DNA of 64,000 nt from Paramecium octaurelia. Its lineage: Eukaryota > Ciliophora > Oligohymenophorea > Peniculida > Parameciidae. The stretch lies in the NCBI GenBank assembly GCA_905182995.1, contig CAJJDP010000015.1, positions 578,842 to 642,841 on the forward strand. Reading direction: 5' to 3'. Below, in pieces: positions 24,263 to 39,200 of the stretch. The first letter of the stretch is position 1. The number at the start of each line of letters is the position of its first letter. The notes below the pieces were generated by a model. That model worked only from the letters and a program-made list of their open reading frames with translations, did no database searches and was not told the DNA's origin. Both the position numbers and the translations under genes were made by a program.

Positions 24263-27200
24263 ATGAAGAAATCTTCATTAATATTGCTTTTGTTTTTGAT
24301 ATGTTCGCTACAAGGTAAAAGTGGTTAAAATATATTTTTAGCGTAACAGTTTGTTGAACTTTAAAGCGGAATTAAATTGCAATCGCTTGAAGAATTGAAT
24401 AATTTGGATACAGGTAGTCTAGATTGTTCTCCAGGCCTGGAATAGGTGAGCAAGTCTATGGAAGCTTGGCAGGAGATTCTGGCTAACCCTGATCAGATAG
24501 ATAATGATATTGATAATTTGCAGAAACTTAAAGTTGCTGTGTCTGATTATAGGTAATCAGAAGGATAGAAAACAAGTATCTAAAAATATAACACTTAGCA
24601 TTGTTGCAATATCACAGCACAAAGGGTTCTTTTGCTTTTGTTCAATTAAGATAGGAGGATAGAGATACCTTATTACAATAATGGAGACAATATGGTCAAG
24701 ATATATTAGATGGTTAATTAAATTTATTGGACGAGGCAGCATCAAAAGAGGATGCCGATTAATGTTGTGATAAAATTGAGGATTTAATCAATAAGCTCAT
24801 AAATGAAAGAGAATAAATAAGAGAACAATGCAAAAAACCATCAGTAATTTATTTAAATGATTATTCTAGATTACAATTAATATCATTAATTCTAAATCTG
24901 AAGATGTACAAAGAAGAGTTGAATCATGTTCTAAAGATGGAATTATAGTGAACACAGACGATAACAAGAAAGTTGTGATCAGACCTGGACAAGGAAGTGC
25001 CCCTGAATCTGAAGATGAACCTGTGAGTGCCTCAGCCTTAGTTAGTTCATCAGATTCTGAAGATGATGAGGAAACTGTGAATAAGAAATAGCCATCAGAT
25101 TACACAACCGACAAACCTATAAGAACAACAGAGGTTGACAATGGTGATGAAGAAGGATCAGAAGACTTAGTTGAATATGGATATGGATATTGGGCTAGAT
25201 TTATGTTGGCTTATCCAAAATTCATGCCTAAGGGTAAAGATGCACCTTGGTACTTTGTTTCAAGATTGTCATCCAATAAAAATACAGACAACGTTAATAT
25301 GGGAGATAGACTATTGGCAATCTGGTTAGGAAAAGGATTCTATCATTTTACTACATGTGATAAACCATAAAATCAACCCAACGTTGTCAAGAATGTTGAC
25401 TATCCATCAAATTTGGATGGTGTTTGGACATACATTTACTATTCATACAGTTCAGAAAAGAAAAAAGCAGTTGCTTATATTAAATTTGGAGATAATGATT
25501 TTAAGAAAGTTGAGCATGAAGTCACTCATCCAACCACTAAGTTTGTTAGATTCACTGTTGGTGGCACAGATGATAAGAGATACCCAGGATTCAATGGTCT
25601 ATTGAGTGCCATTTATTTCAGTGCTAAGAGAGGAGTCTTTATTGATAATGATGATGACATCCAAGCTAAATTGCAATCTATGAAAAAAATTCCTAAGGAC
25701 TTTATTCCTGACATTGTTACATACAAAGTTACCACCAATCCCATTACAAGAACACCAGAAGACAGAGAAATTCATTAAATTGTTGGTACCACTTCAACTC
25801 CTAAATTCCCTCATGAATATGGCATAAGTGGATGGTTCAAATGGACACCAACTGATAAACAATAAGATTGGCACAACATCTTCAGAGTTCAGATTCAAAC
25901 TCCATCAACTGACAAATTCTTAGGAGATAGAACCTTATCAGCTTGGGTTGGAAAATAAGATGGAGGCATCATTCATTTACCTACTTATACTGTTACAGAC
26001 CTTGAAGGCAATGGTAATGCTAATCTCTTCAAGAATATTCCTCACAAAAATAGACATAGTCAATGGTTCTTTGTTTACTTCGGATACTCTAGACCATAAT
26101 AGAAAGCTAAGGCTTACATCAGATGGACAGACTCTGAGGATCATTAAGAATATGAGAATGTTAGACACTTCACTGTTCCCAAATATTATATCTTTGTAGG
26201 AAGAGATAAACATTTCCCAGGATTCAATGGAGACGTCGCTTTGGTTGCATTCAATATTGGAGAAGGTGCATTCAGACCAGGAAATGATTTCAAAGCCAAA
26301 AACGATGCTTTCAATGCAGTAGTTGGATAAAAGCAATTGTTAGGAAAATAACCAGATGACAAAGTTAAGGAGAAGGTTGAAGAAGATGATGATGATGGTA
26401 TTACTACTCCAAGCTCTACTGATGATAATAAGCCAAGAGTTGATGAAACCAAAGAATCTGAAGAAGATTTAGTAGAATATGGTTATGGATTTTGGGCAAG
26501 ATTCTTAACTGCTTATCCAGTTAGATTACTTAATGGAAAGAATGCCCCATGGTACTTCGTATCCAGATTGACATCCAACTAAAACTATGGAAATATTGCT
26601 ATGGGAGATAGAACCTTAGCTATTTGGTTAGGATAAGGATATTATCATTTCACTACATGTGACAAGAAATCTAACAATCCTAATGTAATCTAAAATATCA
26701 ACTACCCCAATGATATTGAAGGAGTTTGGACATACGTATACTACTCATACAGTGCTTAAGAAAATAAGGCTATTGCATTCATTAAATATGGAGACTTAGA
26801 ACCAAGATCAATCATTCATAATGTCAATCACCCAACAACCAAATTTGTTAGATTCATCTTAGGTGGAAAAGACAGCAATAGATATCCAGGATTTAATGGT
26901 TTATTCAGTTAAATTGTTTTCTCTGCCAAAGAAGGAGCCTTCCTTGATACTTTAGATGACTTTAATGATCACATCTCTAGAACAATTATCCCAGTTCATG
27001 ATTTGGATAGACTATATAAACATGAATTAGTTGAAGATACAATTTCAAGAAAAGTCAATGATAATCCAGTTTATGATGAATTAGGTGGTGGAGCTTAAAG
27101 ATTCCCACATGAATATGCAATTAGTGGTTGGTTCAAATGGGAACAGACTTAATAATAAGTTTGGCACAATGTCTTCAGAGTTCAAATTAACAAACCATCT

Positions 27201-30200
27201 ACTGATAGATTCTTAGGTGACAGAACTCTTTCATTCTGGATTGGTACAGCATAAGGAGGTATTTTCCATTTCCCAACTTACACATACACCAACATGAATG
27301 GTGCTGGTAATCCCAATATGGTCAGCAATATTGTTCACAAGAATAGACATTTGGAATGGTTCTTTGTTTACTTTGGATACTCTAAAAATGAAAGAAAAGG
27401 ATTTGTAGGAGTGAAATTCACAGGAGGAATTGAAACTATTGAATACAACAATGTCAATCATTACTACACTCCTTATTTCTACACATTTGTTGGTAAGGAT
27501 AAGCAATTCCCTGGATTTAATGGTAAAATTGGATATGTTAACTTTGCTTTGGGAAGTGGCACTTTCAGAAAAACACCAGATTTCAAGCATCCTAACGATG
27601 TTTTCGGATTTGATAAAGGAGAATCAACTCTACTTAAGAAACCAGATTCAAAGAAACCTTAACCCATCACTGATGAAACCGGTGAAAAATAATTACCAAG
27701 TGCTCACAATGAAAATAGTCCTAAGGTTATCAAAGAATTCAGATCAGATGTTGCCTTCACTGAATATGGTTATGGATTTTGGGCAAGATTCTTAACAGCT
27801 TACCCTGTTAAATTACCAAATGGTAAGAATGCCCCATGGTACTTTATGGCTAGATTAACACAACATGAAAATTATGACAATATTAGAATGGGAGACAGAA
27901 TCTTGGCAATCTGGTAAGGATAAGGATATTATCACTTCACAACCAACAATGTTCAACCAGCTAATCCAAATGTGATTAGAAATATCAACTACCCTGCTGA
28001 TATTGAAGGTCTTTGGACACATTTCTACTTCTCATACTCCAATACAGGAAAAGCTGTTGCAATAGTTAAATTTGGAGATTTGGATCCAGTGTCAGCTGAA
28101 TTCCCTGTTAAACACCCTGATTTGAAATATCTTAAATTTGTTTTGGGTGGAAAGGATTAAAATAGATACCCAGGGTTCAATGGACAATTCACTCAAGTCA
28201 TCTACTCAACTTCAGTTGGTGCATTCATTGATTCTGTTGACAATTATAAAAAATAATTTGCTGATAAACCATCCCCACTTAAAGGAGGAAAGGTTCCACT
28301 CTCAACCACAAGAATTGTTGACTCTTAAATTGATAGATAAGTTAACTCAGATCCAACTAAGACAACTGTAGAAACAGCCTTCCCTAAGGAATATGCCTTC
28401 TCTGGTTGGTTCAAATGGTCATAACCTACTCCATAATAAGCTTGGCACAATCTTTTCAGAGTCTAAATTTCTTAACCATCTACAGACAGAAATTTGGGAG
28501 ATAGAACTTTAGCAGGTTGGGTAGGAAATGGAGGAATCATTCATTTGACAACATATTCATACAGAAATATGAATGGAGCTGGACAAAATAATTTGCCATA
28601 AAACATTCAACATAAGAACAGACATCTTGATTGGTTCTTTGTTTACTTTGGATATAACAGAAACGACAAATAAGGATATGCTTATATTAAATGGAAGGAC
28701 TCAGATGACAACTTAGATTTCAAAGACATTAATCATTACTTTGCTAATAAATATTATGTCTTCACAGGTAGAGATGCCTAATTCCCTGGATTTAACGGAA
28801 AAGTTGCATATGTTTCATTCAATGTAGGAGAAGGAGCTTCCAGAAGAGGAAATGATTTCAGCCATCCAGATGATGTATTCAGATTTGATAAAGCTGGTTA
28901 ATTGATTCCAAAAGTGGATCCATCCAAACCAAAAGTTGATGAAAATACAGTTCATGTTAACAAAGTAGATAACAATTCACCAAGAGTTGATGAAATCTTG
29001 AGATCTAATGATAATTTAGTTGAATATGGTTATGGATTTTGGGCTAGATTCTTAACAGCTTATCCATCGAGATTGATATACGGAAAGAATTAACCATGGT
29101 ACTTTGTCTCAAGATTAACAACTAACGAAGACTATGATAATGTTAGAATGGGAGACAGAGCTTTGGCAATCTGGTAAGGATAAGGATATTATCATTTCAC
29201 AACTTGCAATAAAAAGAATGGAGCAGTCAATGTAATCTAAAATATCAATTATCCTGATGATATTGAAGGAGTTTGGACATATGTCTACTATTCCTACAGT
29301 GCAGAAAAGTAAAAGGCTGTTGCATTCATCAAATATGGATCAGAAAACTTTAGATCAATTACTCATCAAGTTGTTCACCCAACCACATAAAGCGTACGAT
29401 TCATTTTGGGAGGTATGGATGAAAAGAGATACCCAGCCTTTAATGGTGTTTTCACTAAAGTTACTTACTCTCATCAAATCGGAGTTTTTGTTGATTCAAT
29501 TGATAAATTATAAGCAGGAGTTGTTCCATAAGTTCCAGTCGAATTAAGCAACACTAAGATTGTTGAAACTCCAATTGAGAGATCAGTTCAAGTTGCCCCA
29601 ACTGAAACTACAGTTGGCAAAGATGAAGAATTACCAAAATTACCAGAAGAATATGGACTTAGTGGATGGTTCAAGTGGACACCTACTTAATAATAAGTTT
29701 GGCACAACATCTTCAGAGTCTATATCAACACTCCAGCTAGTGACAGATTTTTAGGAGATAGAACACTTTCTCTATGGTTAGGTAATCTAGAAGGCGGCAT
29801 CTTCCATTTCCCAACTTACACCTATAGCAATATGAATGGAGCAGGAAATCCAAATGTTGTTCAAAATATTCAACATAAAAATAGACACAATAATTGGTTC
29901 TTCGTTTACTATGGCTATTCAAAGGTTAATAGACAAGCATATGCTTATGTTAAATGGACTGATAGCGAAGACTCATTGAACTATGCTAACATCAATCATT
30001 ACTATGCACCAAAATTCTATATCACAGTAGGAAAAGATAAATTCTTCCCAGGATTCAATGGATTTGTAGCATATGTTAATTTCAATCTCGGAAGAGGAAG
30101 CTTTAGAAAAGGAAACGACTTTACTCATGATGCTGATCTCTTCGGATTTTCTACTGGTAAAGATAAACTATTCCAACCACCTAAATAGGATGCACTTCCA

Positions 30201-33200
30201 GAAGTTGAAAAAACAGTTCATGCAAGCAAAACATCAGAAGATGCTCCAAAGGTTGATAGAACTAGTCCAGATGGCAAAGATAATTTAGTTGAATATGGTT
30301 ATGGATTTTGGTTGAGATACTTAACAAATTACCCAGAGAGATAACCAAATGGTAAGAATCAACCATGGTACTTTGTTTCAAGATTGACATGGAATAAGGA
30401 ATATGATAACATTAGAATGGGAGATAGAACATTGGCTATCTGGTAAGGATAAGGATACTACCATTTCACAACTTGCAATATCTAAAACAGCAATGCAAAT
30501 GTTATTTAGAATGTCAATTATCCAGATGACATTGAAGGTCTTTGGACATTTGTCTACTATTCATACAGTAAGAATGAAAACAGAGCTAAGGCCTATATTA
30601 AATATGGAGATGCTGATTTCAAAGAAGTTGATCATCAAGTCACTCATTAACCAACTTAAGCTGTTAGATTTATTTTGGGAGGTACAGATGTAAAGAGATA
30701 CCCAGCCTTTAATGGTTTATTCACTTCAGTCTACTTCAACACTAAAGTTGGTGCTTACATTGGTAGTGTAGATGCAGCCAAAAAGTTTGTTAATGAATTC
30801 TCACCAATCCCAAGAATTAGAGTCACAGAGTTGATTAGTAAACCAATCGTTGCAGATGAAGTTGAAAGACAAGTAACAGATAAATAAGCAGAAGCAACTG
30901 TTGAAGAATAGAGACTTCCTGATGAATATGGAATTTCAGGTTGGTTCAAATGGAATGAGGTGGCCCAATAGCCTTGGCATAATATTTTCAGAGTTCAAAT
31001 CAAGACTCCTTCTACTGATGCATTCTTAGGAGATAGAACTCTTTCTTTATGGTTAGGAACTCCTGAAGGTGGTATATTACATATGCCAACATATTCATAT
31101 ACAAACATGAACGGAGCTGGTAATACCAATTATTGGAAGAATATTCAACACAAAGACAGACACACTAAATGGTTCTTTGTTTACTTTGGATATTCAAAAC
31201 CAAAGGCCTAGGCTTATGCTTATGTTAAATGGTCAGATTCTGAAGATTCTAATACTTATGATAAAGCTAATCATTACTATTCAGCAAACTACTACATATT
31301 TGTTGGTAAGGATCCCCATTTCCCAGGATTTAATGGAAAGTTAAATTAAGTCACTTTTAACATAGGTGATGGATCATTCAGAACAGGAAACGATTTCACT
31401 CATCCAAAGGATGCATTTGGTTTCAGTACTGGTTTTGATAAATACTCAAAGAAAGGAGATGCCCCTTCAGTCAGATCAGATGAAAAAGTCTTAGAGAGTG
31501 CTGAAAACTCAAAACCACCTGTTTTAGATAAAGATGCTACTTCTGATAAGAATTTAGAGACTTATGGTTATGGATTCTGGTTAAGATATTTGACAGCCCA
31601 TCCATTCAGACAACTTTCTGGTAAGAATCAACCATGGTACTTTGTTTCTAGATTGACATGGAATAAAGAATATGATAACATTAGAATGGGAGACAGAGCA
31701 TTGGCTGTTTGGTAAGGACAAGGATACTATCATTTCACTGCTTGTAACTCTAAGACTGGTAATGTGAACTAAATTCTCAATATTGATTACCCAGCTGATA
31801 TCGAAGGATTATGGACATACATCTATTATTCATTCAGCGTTGATGAAAATTAAGCTGTTGGATTCACTTAATATGGTACTTCTGAACCAAAGTAAATTGT
31901 TCATAAAACATCCCATGCTGCCACAAAATATGTTAGATTTTTATTGGGTGGTACTGATGAAAATAGATACCCTGCTTTCAATGGTTTGTTCGCTTCAGTT
32001 TCATTCTCAACACAAAATGCTTATGTTGGAACAATTGATGAATTCAAAAAATTAGTTGCATCTGTCCCTATACCTTCTGAAGGACTTAAAGATTTAACAA
32101 CTTACAAATTAAGTGAAGTCATCACTAGAACACCAACCGATGATATCTCTAAAGAAGTCACTGTTGGAGGTGGTAAAGAACAATTCCCATCAGAATATGC
32201 TATTAGTGGATGGTTCTAATGGAAACCAATTGCCTAATAACCATGGCATAACCTCTTTAGAGTTACTCTTAAATAACCATCAACTGACAATTTCTTGGGT
32301 GACAGAACATTAACCTTATGGATTGGTACTCCAGAAGGAGGTATTTTACATTTCCCAACATATTCTTATCAAAATATGGTTGGAGGAGGAAATAACAATT
32401 ATTGGAAGAATATTGTTCACAAGAATAGAATCAGAGAGTGGTTCTTCGTTTACTTTGGATACTCAAAGACTAAGGCTTAAGCTAATGTATATGTTAAATG
32501 GACTGATTCTGAAGATTCCTTATCATATGATAAAGCTAACCATTACTATGCACCATAATTGTATGTATTTTTGGGAAGAGACAAGCATTTCCCAGGTCAC
32601 AGTGGTAAAATTGCTTATGTGAGATTTAATTTGGGTAATGGAGCTCACATCGAGAATAATAAGTTTGATCATCCATAAGATGTATTTGCATTAAAAGAAG
32701 GAAAAGAAAATTTATTCAAGAGAGATGAGTAACTCTTACCAGACGAACCTACCAAAAATGTTTACGAAAATGGATTCGAACAAAAATAACCAGTTATTAA
32801 TAAGGAGGGTCCATCAGAAAATGCTCTTGAAGAATATGGTTATGGTTTCTGGATGAGATTCTTGACTTCCTATCCTTAAAGATTACCAAATGGTAAGAAT
32901 CAACCATGGTACTTTGTATCAAGATTGACATGGAATAAAGAATACGATAATATTAGAATGGGAGACAGAGCTTTGGCTATTTGGTAAGGACAAGGATTCT
33001 ATCATTTCACTACATGCAACTCAGCAGACAATAATCCTAACTACATTCAAAACAATAACTACCCAGAAGATATTGAAGGACTTTGGACTTATGTCTATTA
33101 TTCATACAGTGATGACAAGAATAGAGCAGTTGGTTTTATTAAATATGGAAATTAAGACTTCTAATCAATAAAACATGATACAACCCATGCAACTACAAAA

Positions 33201-36200
33201 TATGTTAGATTCATATTGGGAGGTAATGACGAAGGTAGATATCCAGGATTCAATGGTATATTCACATCTGTCACATTTGGAACCACAAGAGGAACATTCA
33301 TTGACAGTGTTGATTAAATAAATAAGTATTTGGGTAAAGTTGGCACACCTGCCTCTGAATTACCTGATTTGTTTAACTACAAGATTATCGATTCAATTTA
33401 GAGCAGATCAGCTAATGATGAACCAGTTTATAAAGTTGTTGGAAAGGAGAATGAGAGATTCCCACATGAATATGCAATCAGTGGATGGTTCAAATGGCAA
33501 CCAACAGCCTAATAACCTTGGCATAACCTTTTCAGAGTTAACTTGAAGACTCCATCAACTGACGCCTTCTTAGGAGATAGAACATTGACTTGTTGGCTCG
33601 GTACAGCTGAAGGTGGTATTTTACATATGCCAACATATTCATATACCAATATGAATGGAGGTGGTAACACCAATTATTGGAAGAACATTCAACACAAAGA
33701 CAGACACACTAAATGGTTCTGGATATACTTCGGATATTCAAAACCAAAAGCTTAAGCTTATGCCTATGTTAAATGGTTTGATTCTGAAGATTCTAATACT
33801 TACGATAAAGCTAATCATTACTATGCACCAGAATTCCATGTTTATGCTGGAAGAGATAAACACTTCCCAGGACATAGTGGAGTTGTAGCTCATGTTTAAT
33901 TCAATCTTGGTAAAGATGCATTCAGATCTGGATCAGATTTCAATCATCTAAATGATGTCTTCGGATTTGGAAAAGGAAAGGAACTTATTAAGGGACCAGC
34001 TGAATTTAAACCAAAAGATGCTGATACCACTATATTAACAAATGCTGCTAGTTAAGTTAAACCAGTTATTGACTAAGAAGCCAAATCAGAAGCTCCATTT
34101 GAACAATATGGATATGGATTTTGGTTGAGATTTTTGACTGCTCATCCTGAAAGATTAATGAATGGCAAGAATTAACCATGGTACTTTGTTTCTAGATTGA
34201 CATAATTTGAGAAATATGATAATATTAGATTGGGAGACAGAACACTTGCTATTTGGTAAGGATAAGGATATTATCACTTCACTACTTGCAGTATTGCACC
34301 ATAAAATCCAAACTTAATCTAAAACATTGACTATCCTGCTGATATTGAAGGATTATGGACATATATTTACTATTCATACAGTGCTGACAGCAATAAAGCA
34401 GTTGCATTCATTAAATATGGAGATTAGGAAATCAAATCAATAACTCATAAGACAACTCATGAAGCAGTTAAATATTTGAGATTCATTTTGGGTGGTAACG
34501 ATGCTAACAGATATCCTGGATTCAATGGATAATTCACTTCAGTCACTTTTTCAACTGATGGAGCCTTTGTTGATGATCCTGCCAAGATCAACGCTTATAT
34601 TGATAACCATAAAGCACCTTCAGTCGTTGTTGCATTATAAACATACAAATTAGTAGAAGATGCAATCTCTAGAGATTCAAATGTAGAACCTCTTGAAAAG
34701 ACTGTTCAAGTTGGACTACCATTGGAATATGCAATAAGTGGTTGGGTGAAATGGAAACCAACAGCTTAAGCACCATGGCATAACCTATTCAGAGTTAACT
34801 TGAAAACTCCATCAACTGATGCCTTCTTAGGAGATAGAACATTGACTTGTTGGATTGGTACAGCTGAAGGTGGTATCTTACATATGCCAACATATTCATA
34901 TACCAATATGAATGGAGGTGGTAACAATAATTTCTGGAAGAACATCTAACACAAAGGAAGAATTACTGAATGGTTCTATATTTACTATGGATATTCAAAG
35001 ATTTCAAGAAAAGCATATGCCTTTGTAAAATGGACTGATGGAGAAGACTCTTTGACTTTCGATGATGTTAATCACTATCTTGCTTAAACATTGTACTTAT
35101 TTGTAGGAAGAGATAAGCATTTCCCAGGACATAGTGGTAAAATTGGATACTTCAATTTCAATGCAGGTGAAGGATCATTTGTTACTGGAAATAAATTTGA
35201 TCATCCTAAGGATATCTTCGGATTTTCAATTGGATCTGATTAATTGCTCACCTAAAAGGATGCTGATTTGAAACCAGGAGTTCCAGTAACTGAACTATTA
35301 CCAAATGGATCAGAAGACAAGAAACCAGTTATTGAGAAAGATTTGAATGCAGATCAAAATTTAGAAGAATATGGTTATGGTTTCTGGTTGAGATTCTTAA
35401 CAGCCTATCCTGCTAGATTGATATCAGGTAAGAATCAACCATGGTACTTTGTCTCAAGATTGACTCAACATGATCAATATGATAATATTAGAATGGGAGA
35501 TAGAACATTAGCTATTTGGTAAGGACAAGGATTCTATCATTTCACAACTTGCAACTCTGTTAATAATAATCCTAATGTCATCCAAAATGTTGATTATCCA
35601 GCTGATATTGAAGGTTTATGGACATACATCTATTATTCATACAGTGATGATAAAGCTAGAGCAGTAGGACTAATTAAATATGGAAATGATGATGTCAAAG
35701 CAATTCGTCATGATGTTACTCATCCTGGAACCAAACATGTCAAATTCATTTTAGGTGGTAATGATGCTGGAAGATACCCAGGATTCAATGGTATTTTCAC
35801 TTAAGTCACATTCAGTGCTGCCCCTGGAGCATTCATTGACTCTCCAGAGAAACTACAACCTCATTTGGATAAGATTGGAACACCAAATTCACTTCTTAGC
35901 GAATTGACCAATTCAGTTCTTGTTGATTCTTTAATTGCTAGAGATAAAGGAACAGATCCTATTGAAAAGACAATTGGAAGTGAATCCACTAGATTCCCAC
36001 ATGAATATGCAATTAGTGGATGGTTCAAATGGACACCAACTGCACAAGAAGCATGGCATAATGTTTTCAGAGTTACCCTCAAATCACCATCAACCGATGC
36101 TTTCTTAGGAGATAGAACATTTACATGTTGGGTTGGTACAGCTGAAGGAGGTATCTTGCATTTGCCAACTTATACATATGCAAATATGAATGGAGCTGGT

Positions 36201-39200
36201 AACACAAACCTTTGGAAGAACATTCCTCACAAAGAAAGACATACTAAATGGTTCTTCTTGTACTTCGGTTACACAAAATTACAATAGAAGGCTTATTCAT
36301 ATGTTAAATGGACAGATGGAGAAGATAGTTTGAAGTATGACAATGTTAATCATTACTTTGCACCTTAATTCTTTGTATTTGTAGGAAGAGATAAACACTT
36401 CCCAGGATTCAGTGGTAAATTAGCCTATGTTAACTTTAATGTTGGACAAGGATCATTCAGAGGAGAGAATGACTTCAAACATCCTAAAGATGTATTCGGT
36501 TTTGAAATCGGCCAAAGCAAATTATTAGATTCAAAGAGAGGTGATTTCGATCCAAGAGAATTACAAAAAGGTTAGGCACTATAGAATGACTTCGAAAATG
36601 ACAAGCCAACAATTGAAAGAGACGAGTAATCAGGAGACTTACCATTTGAGGAATATGGTTACGGATTTTGGATGAGATTCTTGACTGCCTATCCAAAGAG
36701 ATTAATAAGTGGAAAGAATGCTCCTTGGTACTTCTTGTCTAGATTGACATACAATGATAAATACTAAGATGCTGGTATGGGAGATAGAACATTAGCCATT
36801 TGGTAAGGGTAAGGATTTTATCATTTCACAACTTGCAATATTGCCCCTGCTAATGTTAATTTAATTTAGAATATTAATTTCCCAGAAGATATTGAAGGAT
36901 TATGGACATTTGTTTATTACTCATACAGTGCAGATGAAAACAAGGCTGTAGCATTCATCAAATATGGTGATGGAGATGTTCAATCAATTACTCACAAGAC
37001 AACACACCCAGCTGTTAAATTCTTGAAATTCATCTTAGGAGGAAATGACAATAAGAGATACCCAGGATTCAATGGTCAATTCAGAACAGTGACATTCTCT
37101 ACACAATCTGGTGCTTATGTTGATAAGTTGGATACAATTAATGATTATGTCAGAAAGAACCCAAGTCCATCAACATTAATTCCATTATAATCAAATCAAA
37201 TCATCAAGGATCCAGTCTCTAGATAAGCTGGAGATGACTTAGTGCAAAGAAGATTTGGTGGTGATGATAACAAATTCCCATTAGAATATTCATACAGTGG
37301 ATGGTATAAATGGATTGATGGTCCTAATCTTAATGCTTGGTATAACTTATTCAGAGTAACAATCAAAGACCCATCATCTGATTAATTCCTAGGAGATAGA
37401 ACATTGTCAGGATGGATTGGATTTGGTAACTTGCATGTGCCAACATACACTTATACTAATATGAATGGTGCTGGTAATGTTAATCACTGGAAGAACATTG
37501 AACACAAGAACAGAATCTTCAAGTGGTTCTTTGTATACTTTGGATACTCAAAGAAAGACTAATTGGCATATGCATGGGCTCAATGGTCAACAGGTGAGAA
37601 GGATTCATAAACATGGGATAAATGCAATCATTATTTGGCTCCAGAATTCTTTGTATATGTTGGAAGAGATAAACATTTCTAAGGTTTGAATGGTCAGTTG
37701 GGAGCAATCAATTTCAATTTGGGACAAGGATCATTTAGAAAGGGAGATGATTTCACTCATGATGAAGATATTTTTGGATACAATGCAGAATTCACAAAGA
37801 AATAACCAGCTTAATTCAATTTGGATAGTAGAGTTGCTAAAGTGTTGACATCAACTGTTGAATAAAAGGATCCAACATTCACAAAGAATTTCAATGCAGA
37901 TGAAGTAGACAATATTAGTGAATATGGTTATGGATTTTGGTTGAGACACATGAACATGTATCCAGTTCCATAGAATAGAGGTGTTTAAGTTGATTGGACA
38001 TTCGTAGCTAGATTGAGTAAGAATGACAAATTGGCTGATATTGGTTTGGGTGATAGAGTATTAGCTATATGGTAAGGAAGAGGATACTATCATTTCACTA
38101 CTTATAATGGTGGAAATCCAAATAATGTGAACAATGTCAATTTCCCATAATTATTGGATGGTCTTTGGACATTCATCTACTATTCTCACAATTTGGATAA
38201 GAAACAATCAATTTCATTTGTTAAATTCGGAGATGCTGATATTATCAAGAATGTTATTGCAGCTGAGCACTTACCACCTTTATTACTTAAATTCTATTTA
38301 GGAGGACAACACTTGGTATACAAAGGATTCAATGGTCAATTCTCAGATGTGATTGTATCTGCAAACAAAGGTGTGTTCGTTGAGAATATCGATGATATTA
38401 AGGCATTATTAGAGAAAGTGCAATAGCCAGCTACCTATGTTCTTGATGTCAAGACTAAAAAGGTCATCGAAAAGGATGCCATATTTAATGATAAGACAGA
38501 ATAGAAGGAAATTGTTTATGATGATTTGGCTTTGGCTCCAGAATACTCTTGGAGTGGTTGGTTCAAATGGACATTCATTCCAAATCAATAAGCATGGCAT
38601 TTAGGTGTTCGTTTGAGTGTTTTGTAAGCAAGTGAAAATCTGTCATTCTTGGGTGATAGATCATTGTGCATGTGGGTTGGATAACCAGAAGGAGGTATTC
38701 TACACTTTGCTACTTACAACTACTAAAATATTTATGGAGGTGGTAATGTTAATTCATGGTAGAATGTTAAACATAATGATGATCATGCAAGATGGCATTT
38801 TGTTTATTTCGGATATTCCAGAAACTAAAGATAAGCTTATGCAAGAGTTGAATTCAGAGGAAGATTGGAAGAAAGACCATACAAGGATCACAATCATTTC
38901 ATTGCTAATGCATATTCATTCTATGTTGCTAGAGATAAATGGCACGCTCCATATAGTGGTGTCATTTCAACCTTGAGATTCAATGTTGGTGATGGAGTTT
39001 TCAGAACTGCTGAATATGAAAAGGCTTAAGATGACATTCATGGATATGATTCAGGAAGAGCATTATACTTCAAGGAATTACCAAAAGTAGATCTAGATAA
39101 AGATTTGTAGAAGGGTGTTTTGGATTCACCATAAAATGGTAAGGATCCATTGGTCACAAGAAAGTTGTAAGGAGGAGAACTTGAAGATAATGTTGAATTT

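Noticed and set aside
25357..25605. Short overlapping frames throughout the giant gene
   Set aside because: They are out-of-frame shadows that exist because the repeat units are long and free of TGA; the true frame reads through TAA/TAG as Gln and carries all conserved motifs.
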